This document shows, in pieces, positions 26,150 to 35,415 of a stretch of DNA of 64,000 bases. The notes under the pieces were generated by a model. It made no database searches. It saw only the letters and a list, made by a program, of their open reading frames with translations, and had not been told where the DNA came from. The stretch's first letter is position 1. Each line of letters opens with the position of its first letter. The translations under genes and the position numbers were made by a program. The stretch is from positions 12,362 through 76,361 of the forward strand of contig NZ_LWBS01000253.1 of assembly GCF_001652265.1 (NCBI RefSeq), given 5' to 3'. Origin of the DNA: Rhizobium leguminosarum (GTDB lineage: Bacteria; Pseudomonadota; Alphaproteobacteria; Rhizobiales; Rhizobiaceae).

Positions 26150-26956
26150 TCATGCTCCCTGGGCAGTTTCGGGTGCGCTGGCGCCGTAAGCTAGGCCGTC
26201 GTGCAGAATACGATGGAGGAACTGCCGTAACCGGTCGCTCTGTGGATTGCGCAGAATATCGGGCGTGCCGGATTCAGCCATCACCCCCTTGTCGAAGAAC
26301 AGAACGCGTGAGGATACGTCGCGGGCAAAGGCAATCTCGTGCGTTACCAGCAGCATGGTCATGCCTTCGCTCGCAAGTGCGGCCATCAGCACGAGCACCT
26401 CATGGACGAGCTCTGGATCGAGTGCTGAAGTCACCTCGTCGAACAGCATCAGCCGGGGCTTCATGGCAAGCGCCCGGACGATCGCCACGCGCTGCTGCTG
26501 TCCGCCGGAAAGACGAGTGGGATAGCTGTCGCGTTTTTCATAGAGCCCGATACGCGACAGAAGCGCCCCGGCCTCGTCGATTGCCTGCGCCTTCGGCAGC
26601 TTGAGCAGCTTCATCGGCGCATGGATGACATTGTCCAGAACCGTCATATGCGGCCAGAGGTTATAGCTCTGGAAAACCATGCCCACCCGCTGTCGAAGTG
26701 ACTGCATCTGCGCAGGCGTCGGCATAAAGCGGGATTCCGGGTGAAAGTCGAAGGACAATTCCTCGAATTTCAGGAAGCCCGTCTGCGGCATTTCAAGGCC
26801 ATTGATCGAGCGCAGGAAAGTGCTCTTGCCGGAACCGCTGGCGCCGATGATCGACACGACCTCGCCGGGCTCGACGTCAAGGGAGACACCCTTCAGGACT
26901 TCGTTTTCGCCGAAACTCTTTCTGATATCATTGAGAGCCAGAAGCGGTGGGGTCAT
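26150..26956 (-). CDS. Amino acid ABC transporter ATPase
   Basis: 268-residue ATPase of the GlnQ/HisP type. Walker A is GASGSGKST, the signature is [15 protein letters not shown], and Walker B is [13 protein letters not shown] with its switch His in LVTHE. The ATG overlaps the DUF1989 stop by four bases. It works with the permease and binding protein immediately downstream. Confidence 0.92.
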   Translation of the reverse strand: MTPPLLALNDIRKSFGENEVLKGVSLDVEPGEVVSIIGASGSGKSTFLRSINGLEMPQTGFLKFEELSFDFHPESRFMPTPAQMQSLRQRVGMVFQSYNLWPHMTVLDNVIHAPMKLLKLPKAQAIDEAGALLSRIGLYEKRDSYPTRLSGGQQQRVAIVRALAMKPRLMLFDEVTSALDPELVHEVLVLMAALASEGMTMLLVTHEIAFARDVSSRVLFFDKGVMAESGTPDILRNPQSDRLRQFLHRILHDGLAYGASAPETAQGA

Positions 26957-27576
26957 GAGGAAGCCTCCGGATAATCCGCAACAATCCGGATTGCCACGTC
27001 CCGCGGCGTGCGGTCGTCACCGTCGATGACGGTGATATCCTGCGGGTAGGCCGATAGCACCAGAACCAGGTCCATCTCGGCGCGCAGCGCAACGAAATCG
27101 CCTGCTTTCGATGCCGGCGCATGACGCTCCAGGGTTCCGTCGGAATGAACCGACACGTTCATGAAAAGATTGAGCGAGGCGGGCGTAAACGGCAGATCCG
27201 TCGCCTTTGCTGAAAGCGCCTCGTGAAAATTGTCGGAGCAGCTGCGATGATAGCCGTTGCAGCCGAGTTGCTGGTAGAGTTCCGCATTGCACGGGCAAAG
27301 CAAGGTGTCGTGGCGCAGCGCCGCGCTGTCGTCGAGCAGCGTCACCATCGCCCGCCTGCGATTGCTGACGACCACCATCCCTTTTTCGAAATAAATGCTG
27401 CTGTTCATCGATCGGGTATGGTCTATGGAACTGTACTCGCCCGCCTCGTCCGCAGCCAAAGACCAGGCGTCCACCACCTGATTTCCATGCAGGTTGGTAA
27501 TTATGGCAATTTGCCCAGCCTGCATCTGATATCCGCGCCCATGGCTTGCGGGCACGGTCTCTGAACTTCCAGTCAT
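26953..27576 (-). CDS. DUF1989 / urea carboxylase-associated family protein
   Basis: 207-residue protein of the DUF1989 family, whose members often accompany urea carboxylase or amino-acid uptake genes. Typical blocks are [35 protein letters not shown] and HDTLLCPCN, followed by [11 protein letters not shown] and LNLFMNVSV. The cysteines and histidines could bind a metal. It heads the transporter operon, an arrangement that points to a role in processing the imported nitrogen compound. No reaction is established here. Confidence 0.82.
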   Translation of the reverse strand: MTGSSETVPASHGRGYQMQAGQIAIITNLHGNQVVDAWSLAADEAGEYSSIDHTRSMNSSIYFEKGMVVVSNRRRAMVTLLDDSAALRHDTLLCPCNAELYQQLGCNGYHRSCSDNFHEALSAKATDLPFTPASLNLFMNVSVHSDGTLERHAPASKAGDFVALRAEMDLVLVLSAYPQDITVIDGDDRTPRDVAIRIVADYPEASS

Positions 27577-27945
27577 TCTTTATGTACCCGTTGGCGCCAA
27601 AGCCAGCTCTGCCTTGGCGCGCAGGAATTTCGGCCTTCCTTGCCTTGTCCACAAAACTCTATTCAGTATACCATTGGAATTCAAGCTTTAATTTCAGATA
27701 TTTATGACTACGTATTAGCCAGGATGAATGATTATTGTTTGGCAAATGATGAATTTTTCATCAGGGCAATTTTTATGGGCGCCGGAAAGATCCAGTTGCG
27801 TTGACCTCGGAACACTCTTGGTGTACCGAAGTTTTGATCAGCTCGGCAACCCGGTACGGCCGATCCGCCGACCCTCGTGACAATCTATCCTCGCCTCTAA
27901 CGCGGCACCCGTTTCCGCTTCGATCGAGGTCCCCAGGAGACGAGA
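27577..27945. promoter_or_regulatory. Divergent promoter region with GTATAC motif
   Basis: This 369-base gap separates the minus-strand amino acid transport operon from the plus-strand M24 gene. It holds TTCAGTATACCA at 27662-27673. The same 12 bases occur at 36204-36215 in the other divergent promoter of the cluster. The GTATAC core is palindromic and of the kind bound by FCD-type GntR regulators, two of which are encoded nearby. No small ORF or RNA structure stands out in the rest. Confidence 0.5.
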
Positions 27946-29124
27946 ATGACCCGCTATTTTCCGCAGGATGAATATGAGGACCGATGGGAAAAGGTTCTTG
28001 AGCAAATGCGATTGCGCGGGTTCGAAACCGCCGTGGTTTTTGGCCGCGGCGGCGGCACGACGGATAATTGCGGCGACATTCTTTATCTTTCCAACCACTA
28101 TGCGATCAGCGGCGGCATGGACTCGCTGATCTGGTCGGCACGCTCCTTCTCGGGAATCATTCTTCAGCAGGGCAAGGAGCCGCAGCTTCATATCGACGAA
28201 CCCGAAGTTCGCACCGATCTCGTTTCCATTTCCGATGCGTACAGTTCAAACCATCCGTTCCGCAGCGTCGCGAAGGCACTGAACGAGAGGGGGGTCGCCG
28301 GGCGCGTGGCTCTGGTCGGCACGCAGTTCATTCCAGTGAAGTTCTATCAGCAGCTTCTGGAAGAGGCGCCAGATATTCAGTGGATTCCGGCCGACGATCT
28401 CGTCAGGTCGGTACGGCGGATCAAGAGTCCCCGAGAGCAGGATTGCTATCGTATCGGCGGCGAGACCGCCACGATTGGCTTGAACCGCTTGATGGAGGGA
28501 TTGATCAGCGGTCTTTCCGAGCGGGAGGCCGCAGGCGAGGCTTCCCGGGAAGTGGTGCGCCGTGGCGGGAGGCTGCAGATGATTGGCACCAATCATGGGG
28601 AAACGCTCGGCTTCGACCAGCGCTTTCCGCTAGCGGGATATAGCGCCGATACGCCGAAGCCCGGCGATATCGTGACCGGAACGCTCCATGGCGCCTTCCA
28701 CCAGGGCTACTATCTCGATCCAGGCCGGACCGGCGTTCGCGGTCGGCCGACGGCCGACCAGCGACTGCTGATCGAAGCTGTTGCCGACATCGTGCACCGG
28801 CTTTCCGCCATGATGCGCCCCGGGACGAAGCTCCTGGATGTTGCGGCAGAGGGCGACCGGCTGACGGCCGCCTTCGGAGGCTCGGTATCGCCGATCATGA
28901 AGAACTTTCCCTTCTACGGCCATGGCATCGGGCTTGGCTTCGAACAGCCGCGCATTTCCACCGTCATGTCGCTTCCGGAAGACGCGGTCGAAGAGAACAT
29001 GGTATTCGGCCTCGAAGCCTTCCTGTCCCTCGATGGTGTTGGAGCGGCCTTTTACGAGGACATTCTCATCATCGGCAAGGATGGCAACGAACTTCTGACG
29101 CGCTCCCCCAGCCAGTGGTGGTAA
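27946..29124 (+). CDS. M24-family peptidase/creatinase-like protein
   Basis: 392-residue pita-bread-fold protein with a creatinase N-domain and an M24 C-domain from about residue 165. Of the five usual metal ligands, the second Asp (YLDPGRT), His (YGHGIGLGFE), and both Glu (GLEAF and FYEDILII) are present. The first Asp position reads Leu in GTLHGAFHQGYY. Metal binding may be incomplete, as in creatinase-like members that hydrolyse C-N bonds without metal. It stands alone on the plus strand, divergent from the transporter operon. The substrate may be a small amide or dipeptide. Confidence 0.82.
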   Translation: MTRYFPQDEYEDRWEKVLEQMRLRGFETAVVFGRGGGTTDNCGDILYLSNHYAISGGMDSLIWSARSFSGIILQQGKEPQLHIDEPEVRTDLVSISDAYSSNHPFRSVAKALNERGVAGRVALVGTQFIPVKFYQQLLEEAPDIQWIPADDLVRSVRRIKSPREQDCYRIGGETATIGLNRLMEGLISGLSEREAAGEASREVVRRGGRLQMIGTNHGETLGFDQRFPLAGYSADTPKPGDIVTGTLHGAFHQGYYLDPGRTGVRGRPTADQRLLIEAVADIVHRLSAMMRPGTKLLDVAAEGDRLTAAFGGSVSPIMKNFPFYGHGIGLGFEQPRISTVMSLPEDAVEENMVFGLEAFLSLDGVGAAFYEDILIIGKDGNELLTRSPSQWW

Positions 29125-29178
29125 TCCGCAGGCGAAGGCTTCCACGAACGATCGCGATAACGAAAAACGGGACGGAAA

Positions 29179-29201
29179 ACCGGCGGCCAAGGGCCGCCGG
29201 T
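29179..29201. terminator. Bidirectional intrinsic terminator
   Basis: A perfect 10-bp stem (ACCGGCGGCC paired with GGCCGCCGGT, loop AAG) is flanked by an A-run on the left and CCGCTTTT on the right. It lies between convergent genes ending at 29124 and 29226, so it can serve both. Confidence 0.75.
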
Positions 29202-29225
29202 CCGCTTTTGAATGCACGCAAGGAC

Positions 29226-29639
29226 CTAATGCGCAAAGACGCCGTCGAAATCCTTGAAGCCCTTGACCTCGATCGGGTTGCCGCTCGGGTCGAAGAAGAA
29301 CATCGTGCGCTGCTCGCCCGGCTCGCCCTCGAACCGCACGACCGGCGGAATGTCGAACGCTATGCCTGCGTCCTGCAGACGCTTCGACAGAGCAACCCAA
29401 TCGCCCAGCGGCAAGACGATGCCGAGATGGGGCATCATCACCATGTGATTGCCGACCTTGCCGGTGCGCGTGACTTCGAATGGCTTGCCGAGATGCAGCG
29501 AGATCTGGTGGCCGAAGAAATCGAAATCCACCCACGTATCCGTCGACCGGCCTTCTTCACAGCCGAGAACGCCGCCGTAGAACTGACGGGACTTGTCGAG
29601 ATCGGTTACATGGTAGGCGAGATGGAAAAGCGAACGCAT
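29226..29639 (-). CDS. VOC-family (glyoxalase-like) protein
   Basis: 137-residue vicinal-oxygen-chelate protein with two beta-alpha-beta-beta-beta modules. It begins LFHLAYHVTDLDKSRQFYGGVLGC and contains FGHQISLHL and FFFDPSGNPIEVKGF. The His and Glu positions of the metal site are present. Members include dioxygenases, lyases and resistance proteins, so the reaction is open. It sits 42 bases beyond the M24-like gene and probably belongs to the same transcript. Confidence 0.85.
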   Translation of the reverse strand: MRSLFHLAYHVTDLDKSRQFYGGVLGCEEGRSTDTWVDFDFFGHQISLHLGKPFEVTRTGKVGNHMVMMPHLGIVLPLGDWVALSKRLQDAGIAFDIPPVVRFEGEPGEQRTMFFFDPSGNPIEVKGFKDFDGVFAH

Positions 29640-29681
29640 GATAGCTCCTTTGCGATATCAGGATAGGAAGTTGGGCATATT

Positions 29682-30872
29682 TTACCGGACGATCAGATCG
29701 CGCTGCAGACTGGAGAGTGGCTCTGCGCCATTCTCGGTCACGATGACCGTTTCGGAAGCGCCAACGGTCCAGACACCGTAGCTGCGCAAGGTCGCCGGCA
29801 GATGAAACACCATGCCGGGCTCCATTATGCGCTCGACGCCGGAAAACAGGCTGAGAATGCCGCCCTCGCCCCAGTCCGGCGCGAAGGCCACGCCCATGGA
29901 ATATCCGATCCGCTTACGGAACGCGGCCGTGTAGCCCGCTGCATCGATCACCCGTTGCGCGGCCTCGTGCGGCGCTGAGCAAGGGACACCCGGCCTGATC
30001 TCGCTGAGAGCAGCGTCGAGCGCAGCCAGTGAGCAATCCATCATTCGGCGGGCTTCGACCGGCGGCTGGCCTATCCAGACCGTGCGCATCAGGGCAGCGT
30101 GATATCGGGCATGACTGCCGGCCAGTTCGAGGAACACGGGATCTCCGGCTTTGAGCTGACGCCGGCGCCATGTCATGTGCGGCAAACCGCTGCGCGGCCC
30201 CGAGGATACCAGCGGCTCCATCGCCATCACCTCCGAGCCGGCCCGTGTCGCGGCATCCAGCATGGCGGCGGCGATGGCGTTCTCGTCCGTACCGACCCGG
30301 CAGGCCGAAATCCCGGCGGCAAGCCCTTCCTGTGCGTAGGTGGCGGCCGATCTGATGGCCTGCAGTTCTGCGGACGATTTCACCACTCTGAGCGGGGCAA
30401 GAATTGCGGAACCATCCGGAATGGCTTCGACGCCGGTTTGTGCAGCAATCCTTTGTGCGAGCACCGGTGGCAGGAACCAGCCTGCGAGCTCGATCGCAGG
30501 GCGCGCGATCTCTCGTAAGAACAGGATTTGTGCGAGGGCGGAAGCCGGATCCTCTCCATCCTGATAGGCAACGATATCGTCTATCCAGGTGTTGGCGACC
30601 GATCCCACCAGTTCCAGCTGACGCACCAATAGGGTCGGCTCGCCCTCCACCGGCATGATCAGCGCCTGAAAGGCAAAATAGCCAGCAGTCTGGCGACCCG
30701 TCAGCCAGTAAATATTCTCAGGAACGGTGACGATAAGTGCCCCATGCCCGGCCGCCTCGATGGCAGCACGGGCACGGTCCTGCCGCTGCTTGAACTCGTC
30801 CTCGGGGAAAGCGGCCTCGCGGCCTCGGAATTCGGCAAACTCATGCATCCTGGCATTACTCGACTTCGGCAT
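29682..30872 (-). CDS. M24-fold protein lacking most metal ligands (ectoine-hydrolase-like)
   Basis: 396-residue creatinase/M24-type protein. The N-domain has ENIYWLTGRQTAGYF. The catalytic domain shows FLELAGSHARYHAALMRTVW, where the two metal Asp positions are Glu/Ala-type residues. Further on it reads APDWGEG and MVFHLPATL, where His and Glu ligands are expected. Only the last Glu (GASETVIV) matches. It is therefore probably a metal-independent hydrolase related to creatinase or DoeA. The ATG at 30872 matches relatives; a longer frame upstream overlaps the GntR gene. It follows the GntR gene by 107 bases. Confidence 0.78.
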   Translation of the reverse strand: MPKSSNARMHEFAEFRGREAAFPEDEFKQRQDRARAAIEAAGHGALIVTVPENIYWLTGRQTAGYFAFQALIMPVEGEPTLLVRQLELVGSVANTWIDDIVAYQDGEDPASALAQILFLREIARPAIELAGWFLPPVLAQRIAAQTGVEAIPDGSAILAPLRVVKSSAELQAIRSAATYAQEGLAAGISACRVGTDENAIAAAMLDAATRAGSEVMAMEPLVSSGPRSGLPHMTWRRRQLKAGDPVFLELAGSHARYHAALMRTVWIGQPPVEARRMMDCSLAALDAALSEIRPGVPCSAPHEAAQRVIDAAGYTAAFRKRIGYSMGVAFAPDWGEGGILSLFSGVERIMEPGMVFHLPATLRSYGVWTVGASETVIVTENGAEPLSSLQRDLIVR

Positions 30873-30979
30873 TGGTGTCTCACGATCGAGACGAGAACGG
30901 ATTGCGATCCGGAATGAATGAACACGAAACGCCAGCACTTCCCTTAGAAGACGGCGCCGCAGTTTCGACACTGCGCGCT

Positions 30980-31612
30980 CTAGGGGCGGGCAAGCCAACT
31001 CAGAAACCGGCCGCGCACGCTGTCGAAATGGGCTTCCATCGCCGCGGCGGCAGCGGCCGGATCGCGCGCCTCGATGGCATCGATCACCGCAATGTGCTCG
31101 GCGGCCTGCTCTGCAAAGCGGTCATGGGTCCGGGTGATCGTGCATCGGCGGGCAATGCTGCGCATTTCCCGCAGCATGGCAGGCAGAAGATGCAGATCCG
31201 CCGCTTCGGCAACGGCTTCGTGGAAGGCGTCATCATCCATCCAGAAGCGATCGAAAGCCACGTCCTTGCCTTCGACATACGCTTGCATGACCTGCCGCGA
31301 CTGCTTGAGCGCCGCCGTCATCGGGCGCTCCGCTGCGCGGGCGGCAGCGGCTCCTTCCACCAGACGACGAACCTGGACAATTTCCAACAACTGCTCCACG
31401 GTCACAGGCAGGACCATTAACGTGCCGTTAGTGAGCCGCGAGATGACGCCCTCTTTCTGAAGCCTGGAAATGGCAGCGCGAAGCGGCGTGCGCGAAATGC
31501 CGGATTCAATCGCCAGCGTCCGCTCGGTCAGCAGATCGCCGGTCTTGATGGTGCCCTCGAGGATGCGCTGTTTAACGTCCTTATAGGCTTGCTGGGCCAG
31601 GGTCTCACTCAT
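30980..31612 (-). CDS. GntR-family regulator (FadR/FCD subfamily)
   Basis: 210-residue regulator. The N-terminal winged helix reads QAYKDVKQRILEGTIKTGDLL and SGISRTPLRAAISRLQKEGV. The C-terminal FCD domain has the metal-type residues in DDDAFHEAVAEAA and AAEHIAVIDAI. It is coupled to the M20 gene by a four-base overlap. FCD regulators usually sense an amino acid or organic acid and repress their own cluster. Confidence 0.9.
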   Translation of the reverse strand: MSETLAQQAYKDVKQRILEGTIKTGDLLTERTLAIESGISRTPLRAAISRLQKEGVISRLTNGTLMVLPVTVEQLLEIVQVRRLVEGAAAARAAERPMTAALKQSRQVMQAYVEGKDVAFDRFWMDDDAFHEAVAEAADLHLLPAMLREMRSIARRCTITRTHDRFAEQAAEHIAVIDAIEARDPAAAAAAMEAHFDSVRGRFLSWLARP

Positions 31613-32862
31613 ATTTCCCCCTTACCTCCGGACCACGCGTGATGCAGAACCCGGACGGCCTGGACCAGGTCCTCCGGATTCATCGCCTCGTCCGGATTGT
31701 GGCTTCCGTTCCAATTGCGCAGAAACACCATGACCGACTCCCAGCCGGCCTGGGCGAAGGCCGCCGCATCGTGTCCTCCGCCCGACAGCATGAATCGAGG
31801 CTTCAGGTCGAAGGCGGCAGCCGCAGCGGCTATTGTGTGGCCGAGTTCGGAGGACAGCCGTGTCGGCTGGCTGCGCGACTGGGCGCCGGCAACGACCCGC
31901 ACCTCTCTTGCCTTCTCGATCTTTTCGATCTCGTCCTGAAAGATCCGATCGACCCGTTCGAGAATTGCCGCATCGTCGCTGCGGATATCGACACAGAAAT
32001 CGACCCGACCGGGAACCTTGGCAAAGGCATGTTCGGTTGTCGCCGCATCGACGCGGCCGAAGGTGACAGCGAGGTCGTGCCCTTCTTCAAGGATGGCACC
32101 CCAGGCATGGTCCATAGCGACGATGAGATCGGCCAATGCAAATACGGCATCCGATCTGGCGGCGCGCGGCGCTCCGCCGGAATGAGCCCATATGCCCTCG
32201 ATAAACGCATCCCGATAACGCAAGCCGCCGCGCACGCCGTGAACGATTCCGAAAGCTTCGGCAGCTTTGTCGAGGAGCGGTCCCTGTTCGATATGCAGTT
32301 CGACGAAGCGGGCGGGCGCAAGACCCGGACTGCGCAGCACGGCACCCGGATCGCCGCCCTGTTCAAGCATGTGGTCGGCAAGGGTGCGGCCGCTATCGGC
32401 TCGCTTGGCCTGCATTTCTGGTGCCGTCAGGCGGCCAAGCGCTGCACGGGAGCCGACATAGGAGACCGGAAACCATACGCTCTCCTCTGCCCGGGTTACG
32501 GTCACGACGATATCGGCAGGCGGTGCTTCGCCGCTCTTTGCGAACGCGGTTGCTAAGGCCATGGCGCCGACGACGCCGGCCGTGCCGTCATAGGCGCCGC
32601 CCATCGGAACTGTGTCCAGATGCGAGCCGACGTGAAGCGCAGGTGCGTTTCGATCCCGGCCCGGCAGACGTGCAAAGAGGTTGAGCGCCGCATCGCGCGT
32701 GACTTGAAGGCCAAGCGCGTCGGCGTCCTCGGCAATCACGCGGTGAGCATCGCTTTCCAGATTGCTGTAGGACGGCCGCGTGTATCCCGGACCCGGGCCA
32801 GAAATGGCGTTGATCTTTTCCAGCAGCCGCTCGACAGTTGCTTTGATCAGCTTCTCGGTCAT
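31609..32862 (-). CDS. M20-family amidohydrolase (N-carbamoyl/allantoate amidohydrolase type)
   Basis: 417-residue dimetal hydrolase of the hydantoinase/carbamoylase family. Metal ligands are visible in LHVGSHLDTVPMGGAYDGTAG (His and Asp), TRAEES (Glu pair), ELHIEQGP (His) and the C-terminal SGGGHDAAAF (His). Such enzymes cleave N-carbamoyl amino acids, ureidoglycolate or allantoate, releasing ammonia and carbon dioxide. It is coupled by four-base overlaps to a hydroxyacid dehydrogenase upstream and a GntR gene downstream. Confidence 0.87.
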   Translation of the reverse strand: MTEKLIKATVERLLEKINAISGPGPGYTRPSYSNLESDAHRVIAEDADALGLQVTRDAALNLFARLPGRDRNAPALHVGSHLDTVPMGGAYDGTAGVVGAMALATAFAKSGEAPPADIVVTVTRAEESVWFPVSYVGSRAALGRLTAPEMQAKRADSGRTLADHMLEQGGDPGAVLRSPGLAPARFVELHIEQGPLLDKAAEAFGIVHGVRGGLRYRDAFIEGIWAHSGGAPRAARSDAVFALADLIVAMDHAWGAILEEGHDLAVTFGRVDAATTEHAFAKVPGRVDFCVDIRSDDAAILERVDRIFQDEIEKIEKAREVRVVAGAQSRSQPTRLSSELGHTIAAAAAAFDLKPRFMLSGGGHDAAAFAQAGWESVMVFLRNWNGSHNPDEAMNPEDLVQAVRVLHHAWSGGKGEI

Positions 32863-33806
32863 ACGGCTAACTCTGCGGGATTGTTAAGTGCGGTGGCCGG
32901 ACGCTCACCAGAAAGAGCGGTCAGCACGTTTCTTGCCGAAGCAATCGCAACGCGGCGCAAAGCCTCCTCGGTTGTTCCGCCAAGATGTGGCGTGAAAATC
33001 ACCCGGTCGGTCGCGGCCAGCGCCCCTAGTGGGGCGTCGTGGGTATAGACGTCCAGGCCTGCCGCGGAGACCCGTCCGGCCTTGATGGCGGCGGCAAGCG
33101 CCGTTTCGTCGACCAGCCCGGCACGAGCGGTGTTGACGAGGATCGCTCCGTGCTTGACGACCGCAAGGGCCTCTTTGCCGATCAGATGCTGCGTCTCGGG
33201 ACGCAGCGGTGTATGCAACGAGACAAGATCCGCCTGCGACAGGCCGGCGTCGAGGCTGGCAACCCGCTCGAAACCCTGAAGGTCGGAACCGCGCGGCGAA
33301 TATACCAGCACGCGCATATCGAGCGCGGCCTTGAGCATATGGCCGAGTCCCGCGCCGGTGGCACCGAAGCCGACAATCAGGGCAGTCTTGCCCGAAAGTT
33401 CACAGAAGGTTTCACGTTCGCGAAAGCCGTGAAGGCCTGCTCGCACGCTGCGATCGGCGACGGGAACACGCCGGGCAGCAGCCAGCGCCAGTGCAAGCGC
33501 GAGTTCGGAGACGGAGCGTGCGTTGGCGCCCGGCGTATTGCAAACAAGAATACCCTTCCGCGATGCGGCATCCTTGTCGATCGCATCATGGCCGGCGCCG
33601 TGGACGACGATGACGCGAAGTCGATCGCTGGCCTCAATTGCCGCAGCGGACAGGCCGGCATCGCGGGTGATCACCGCATCGCAGCCTGCGATCATGCGCG
33701 TAGCAGTCTCCGTATCCGGCTTCGGGCAGAGGACCGGCTCGACGCCGGCCTGGCGAAGCAACTCCAGCCCATCGACATGAACCGGCTGAACGATGAGGCA
33801 TCTCAT
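32859..33806 (-). CDS. D-2-hydroxyacid dehydrogenase
   Basis: 315-residue NAD-dependent enzyme of the D-isomer-specific 2-hydroxyacid family. The nucleotide motif GFGATGAGLGHML lies near residue 150. The catalytic Arg is in NTARAGLVDE and the catalytic His in IFTPHLGGTTEEA. It probably interconverts a 2-oxoacid, such as one produced by the transaminase at 37110, and a D-2-hydroxyacid. It is part of the tightly overlapped operon. Confidence 0.87.
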   Translation of the reverse strand: MRCLIVQPVHVDGLELLRQAGVEPVLCPKPDTETATRMIAGCDAVITRDAGLSAAAIEASDRLRVIVVHGAGHDAIDKDAASRKGILVCNTPGANARSVSELALALALAAARRVPVADRSVRAGLHGFRERETFCELSGKTALIVGFGATGAGLGHMLKAALDMRVLVYSPRGSDLQGFERVASLDAGLSQADLVSLHTPLRPETQHLIGKEALAVVKHGAILVNTARAGLVDETALAAAIKAGRVSAAGLDVYTHDAPLGALAATDRVIFTPHLGGTTEEALRRVAIASARNVLTALSGERPATALNNPAELAV

Positions 33807-34447
33807 TCCGCCGTCCTCTCGAGGGATAGCGCCAGCCTTTCAAGAATGGCATCGCGCGCATGAGCGATATGTTCGGCCATCAGGACGCCCGCTCGTTGAC
33901 CCTCGCCCGATCGCAGAGCCTCGAGCATTTCAAGATGCTCATCGCAGCTTTTGAGAAAACGGTGCGGCAGGTTGCTGTGGTCGAACATGCAGGTGCGGCG
34001 GCGCAAGTCGGCGATGGTGCTGACCATCACGTTGCTGCGGCTCGAAAGCGCAATCGTCCGGTGCAGGTCATCGTCTACCCGGCGCTGCTCATCCTCTTCG
34101 CCCGGGCCGTGGCGCTGCAGGTGACGAACCCGTTTCTCCAACTCCTCAAGCACGGACACCGGAATCGACGTTGCCTGTCGGATGCAATAAGGCTCCAATA
34201 CCCCGCGCAGGAAAAAGATCTCCTCTATCTCGGCAACTGTCAGCGTTCGTACCTTCAGAAAGCGGCCATCCTGTTCGGCAAGGCCCTCGGCCTCAATCCG
34301 CTTGATCGCCTCGCGCACCGGCGTCCGCGACATGTCCAGCGTCTCGCCCAGCTTGGCTTCCTGCAGCGCATCGCCAGGCACCAGTGTGCCCGAGAGGATC
34401 ATCTCAATGATCTTTCCATAGGCCTGTTGAGCAAGTGGTTGGCTCAA
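33803..34447 (-). CDS. GntR-family regulator (FCD subfamily), TTG start
   Basis: 214-residue regulator with a wHTH (QQAYGKIIEMILSG, MSRTPVREAIKRIEAEGL) and an FCD ligand domain. A TTG at 34447 is proposed: GGGAGAG lies upstream and the TTGA overlaps the stop of the oxoprolinase subunit C gene by four bases. A longer open frame to 34723 runs inside that gene and has no homology. It is the second FCD regulator in the same operon; the two are different in sequence. Confidence 0.87.
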   Translation of the reverse strand: MSQPLAQQAYGKIIEMILSGTLVPGDALQEAKLGETLDMSRTPVREAIKRIEAEGLAEQDGRFLKVRTLTVAEIEEIFFLRGVLEPYCIRQATSIPVSVLEELEKRVRHLQRHGPGEEDEQRRVDDDLHRTIALSSRSNVMVSTIADLRRRTCMFDHSNLPHRFLKSCDEHLEMLEALRSGEGQRAGVLMAEHIAHARDAILERLALSLERTAE

Positions 34448-35415
34448 TGCAATATCTCTCCCGGTTGATTGTCGCTTCTCGGCTTTGCGACCAGATTTGC
34501 AATGATGTCCCGCAAAGCCTGCCGTTCGCTGATCAGCAGCTCCTCGGCCTGTTGCTGTGAAACGCGGGCAAAGCGGATCGCTTGCCCGCTCACGAGCTGA
34601 GCCAGCCGAGGCAGATCGACAGACGCCACCGTGGCGATTTTCGGATAGCCGCCAGCCGTCTGCCGCTCCGCCATCAGCACAAGCAGCCTTCCCGAGGCCG
34701 GCACCTGAATGGAGCCGGAACAAGTGCCATCCGAAACGATATCGTGCCCAGCGGCTGCCTGGATCGGGGACCCGTCCAACATCTGCGCCATCCGGTCGCG
34801 GCGGGCAGAAACGATGAAAGGCGTCTCCAGAAGCGTCTCCTGGACATCCGCGGAGAAATAATCATCCTGAGGCCCGTAAATGATCTGTATAGGCCGCGCA
34901 TTCCGCCGCCACGGTTGCCGCAAGGTGAGATTGGCCGACGCGACGGCCTCGCCGAACGGCAGGCGGTCGCCGATCTGCAACCGACGTCCCTCGTGACCAC
35001 CGAGCCCGGTGCCGAGATGTGTGGAGCGCGAACCAAGCACCGGCGCGACGTCGACGCCGCCGGAGATCGCGAGATATCCCCAGACACAATCCCGCAGGGC
35101 GCCGATCGTCAGCATCATTCCCGGCAACAGATCGTAGCTCTCCCAGGGATAGACTTTCATACCGTCGAGTCGGATATCGACATCACCGCCCGTCACTGCG
35201 AAGCGTACCGGCCAGCCGACGGTAAAGCTCCCGCCCACACCTGCAAATTCCAGCGCCGCGGATGTCGGCTCATTGCCGACGAGAGCATTGGCGATCCGAA
35301 AAGATGGCGCATCCATCGGGCCAGAACCGGACACGCCGGCATGCTGAAGGCCTCTTCGCCCCAGGTCCTGAACCGTCGTCATCGGCCCTATCTTTTGGAT
35401 GTCGAGAAAGGTCAT
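34444..35415 (-). CDS. pxpC: 5-oxoprolinase subunit C (biotin-dependent carboxyltransferase family)
   Basis: 323-residue protein of the KipA/PxpC family. It begins FLDIQKIGPMTTVQDLGRRG and contains HAGVSGSGPMDAPSFR, YLAISGGVDV and STHLGTGLGGHEGR. With PxpA and PxpB it forms an ATP-dependent enzyme that opens 5-oxoproline to glutamate. The ATG overlaps the PxpB stop by four bases. The genes for B and C on this strand are divergent from that for A. Confidence 0.9.
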   Translation of the reverse strand: MTFLDIQKIGPMTTVQDLGRRGLQHAGVSGSGPMDAPSFRIANALVGNEPTSAALEFAGVGGSFTVGWPVRFAVTGGDVDIRLDGMKVYPWESYDLLPGMMLTIGALRDCVWGYLAISGGVDVAPVLGSRSTHLGTGLGGHEGRRLQIGDRLPFGEAVASANLTLRQPWRRNARPIQIIYGPQDDYFSADVQETLLETPFIVSARRDRMAQMLDGSPIQAAAGHDIVSDGTCSGSIQVPASGRLLVLMAERQTAGGYPKIATVASVDLPRLAQLVSGQAIRFARVSQQQAEELLISERQALRDIIANLVAKPRSDNQPGEILH

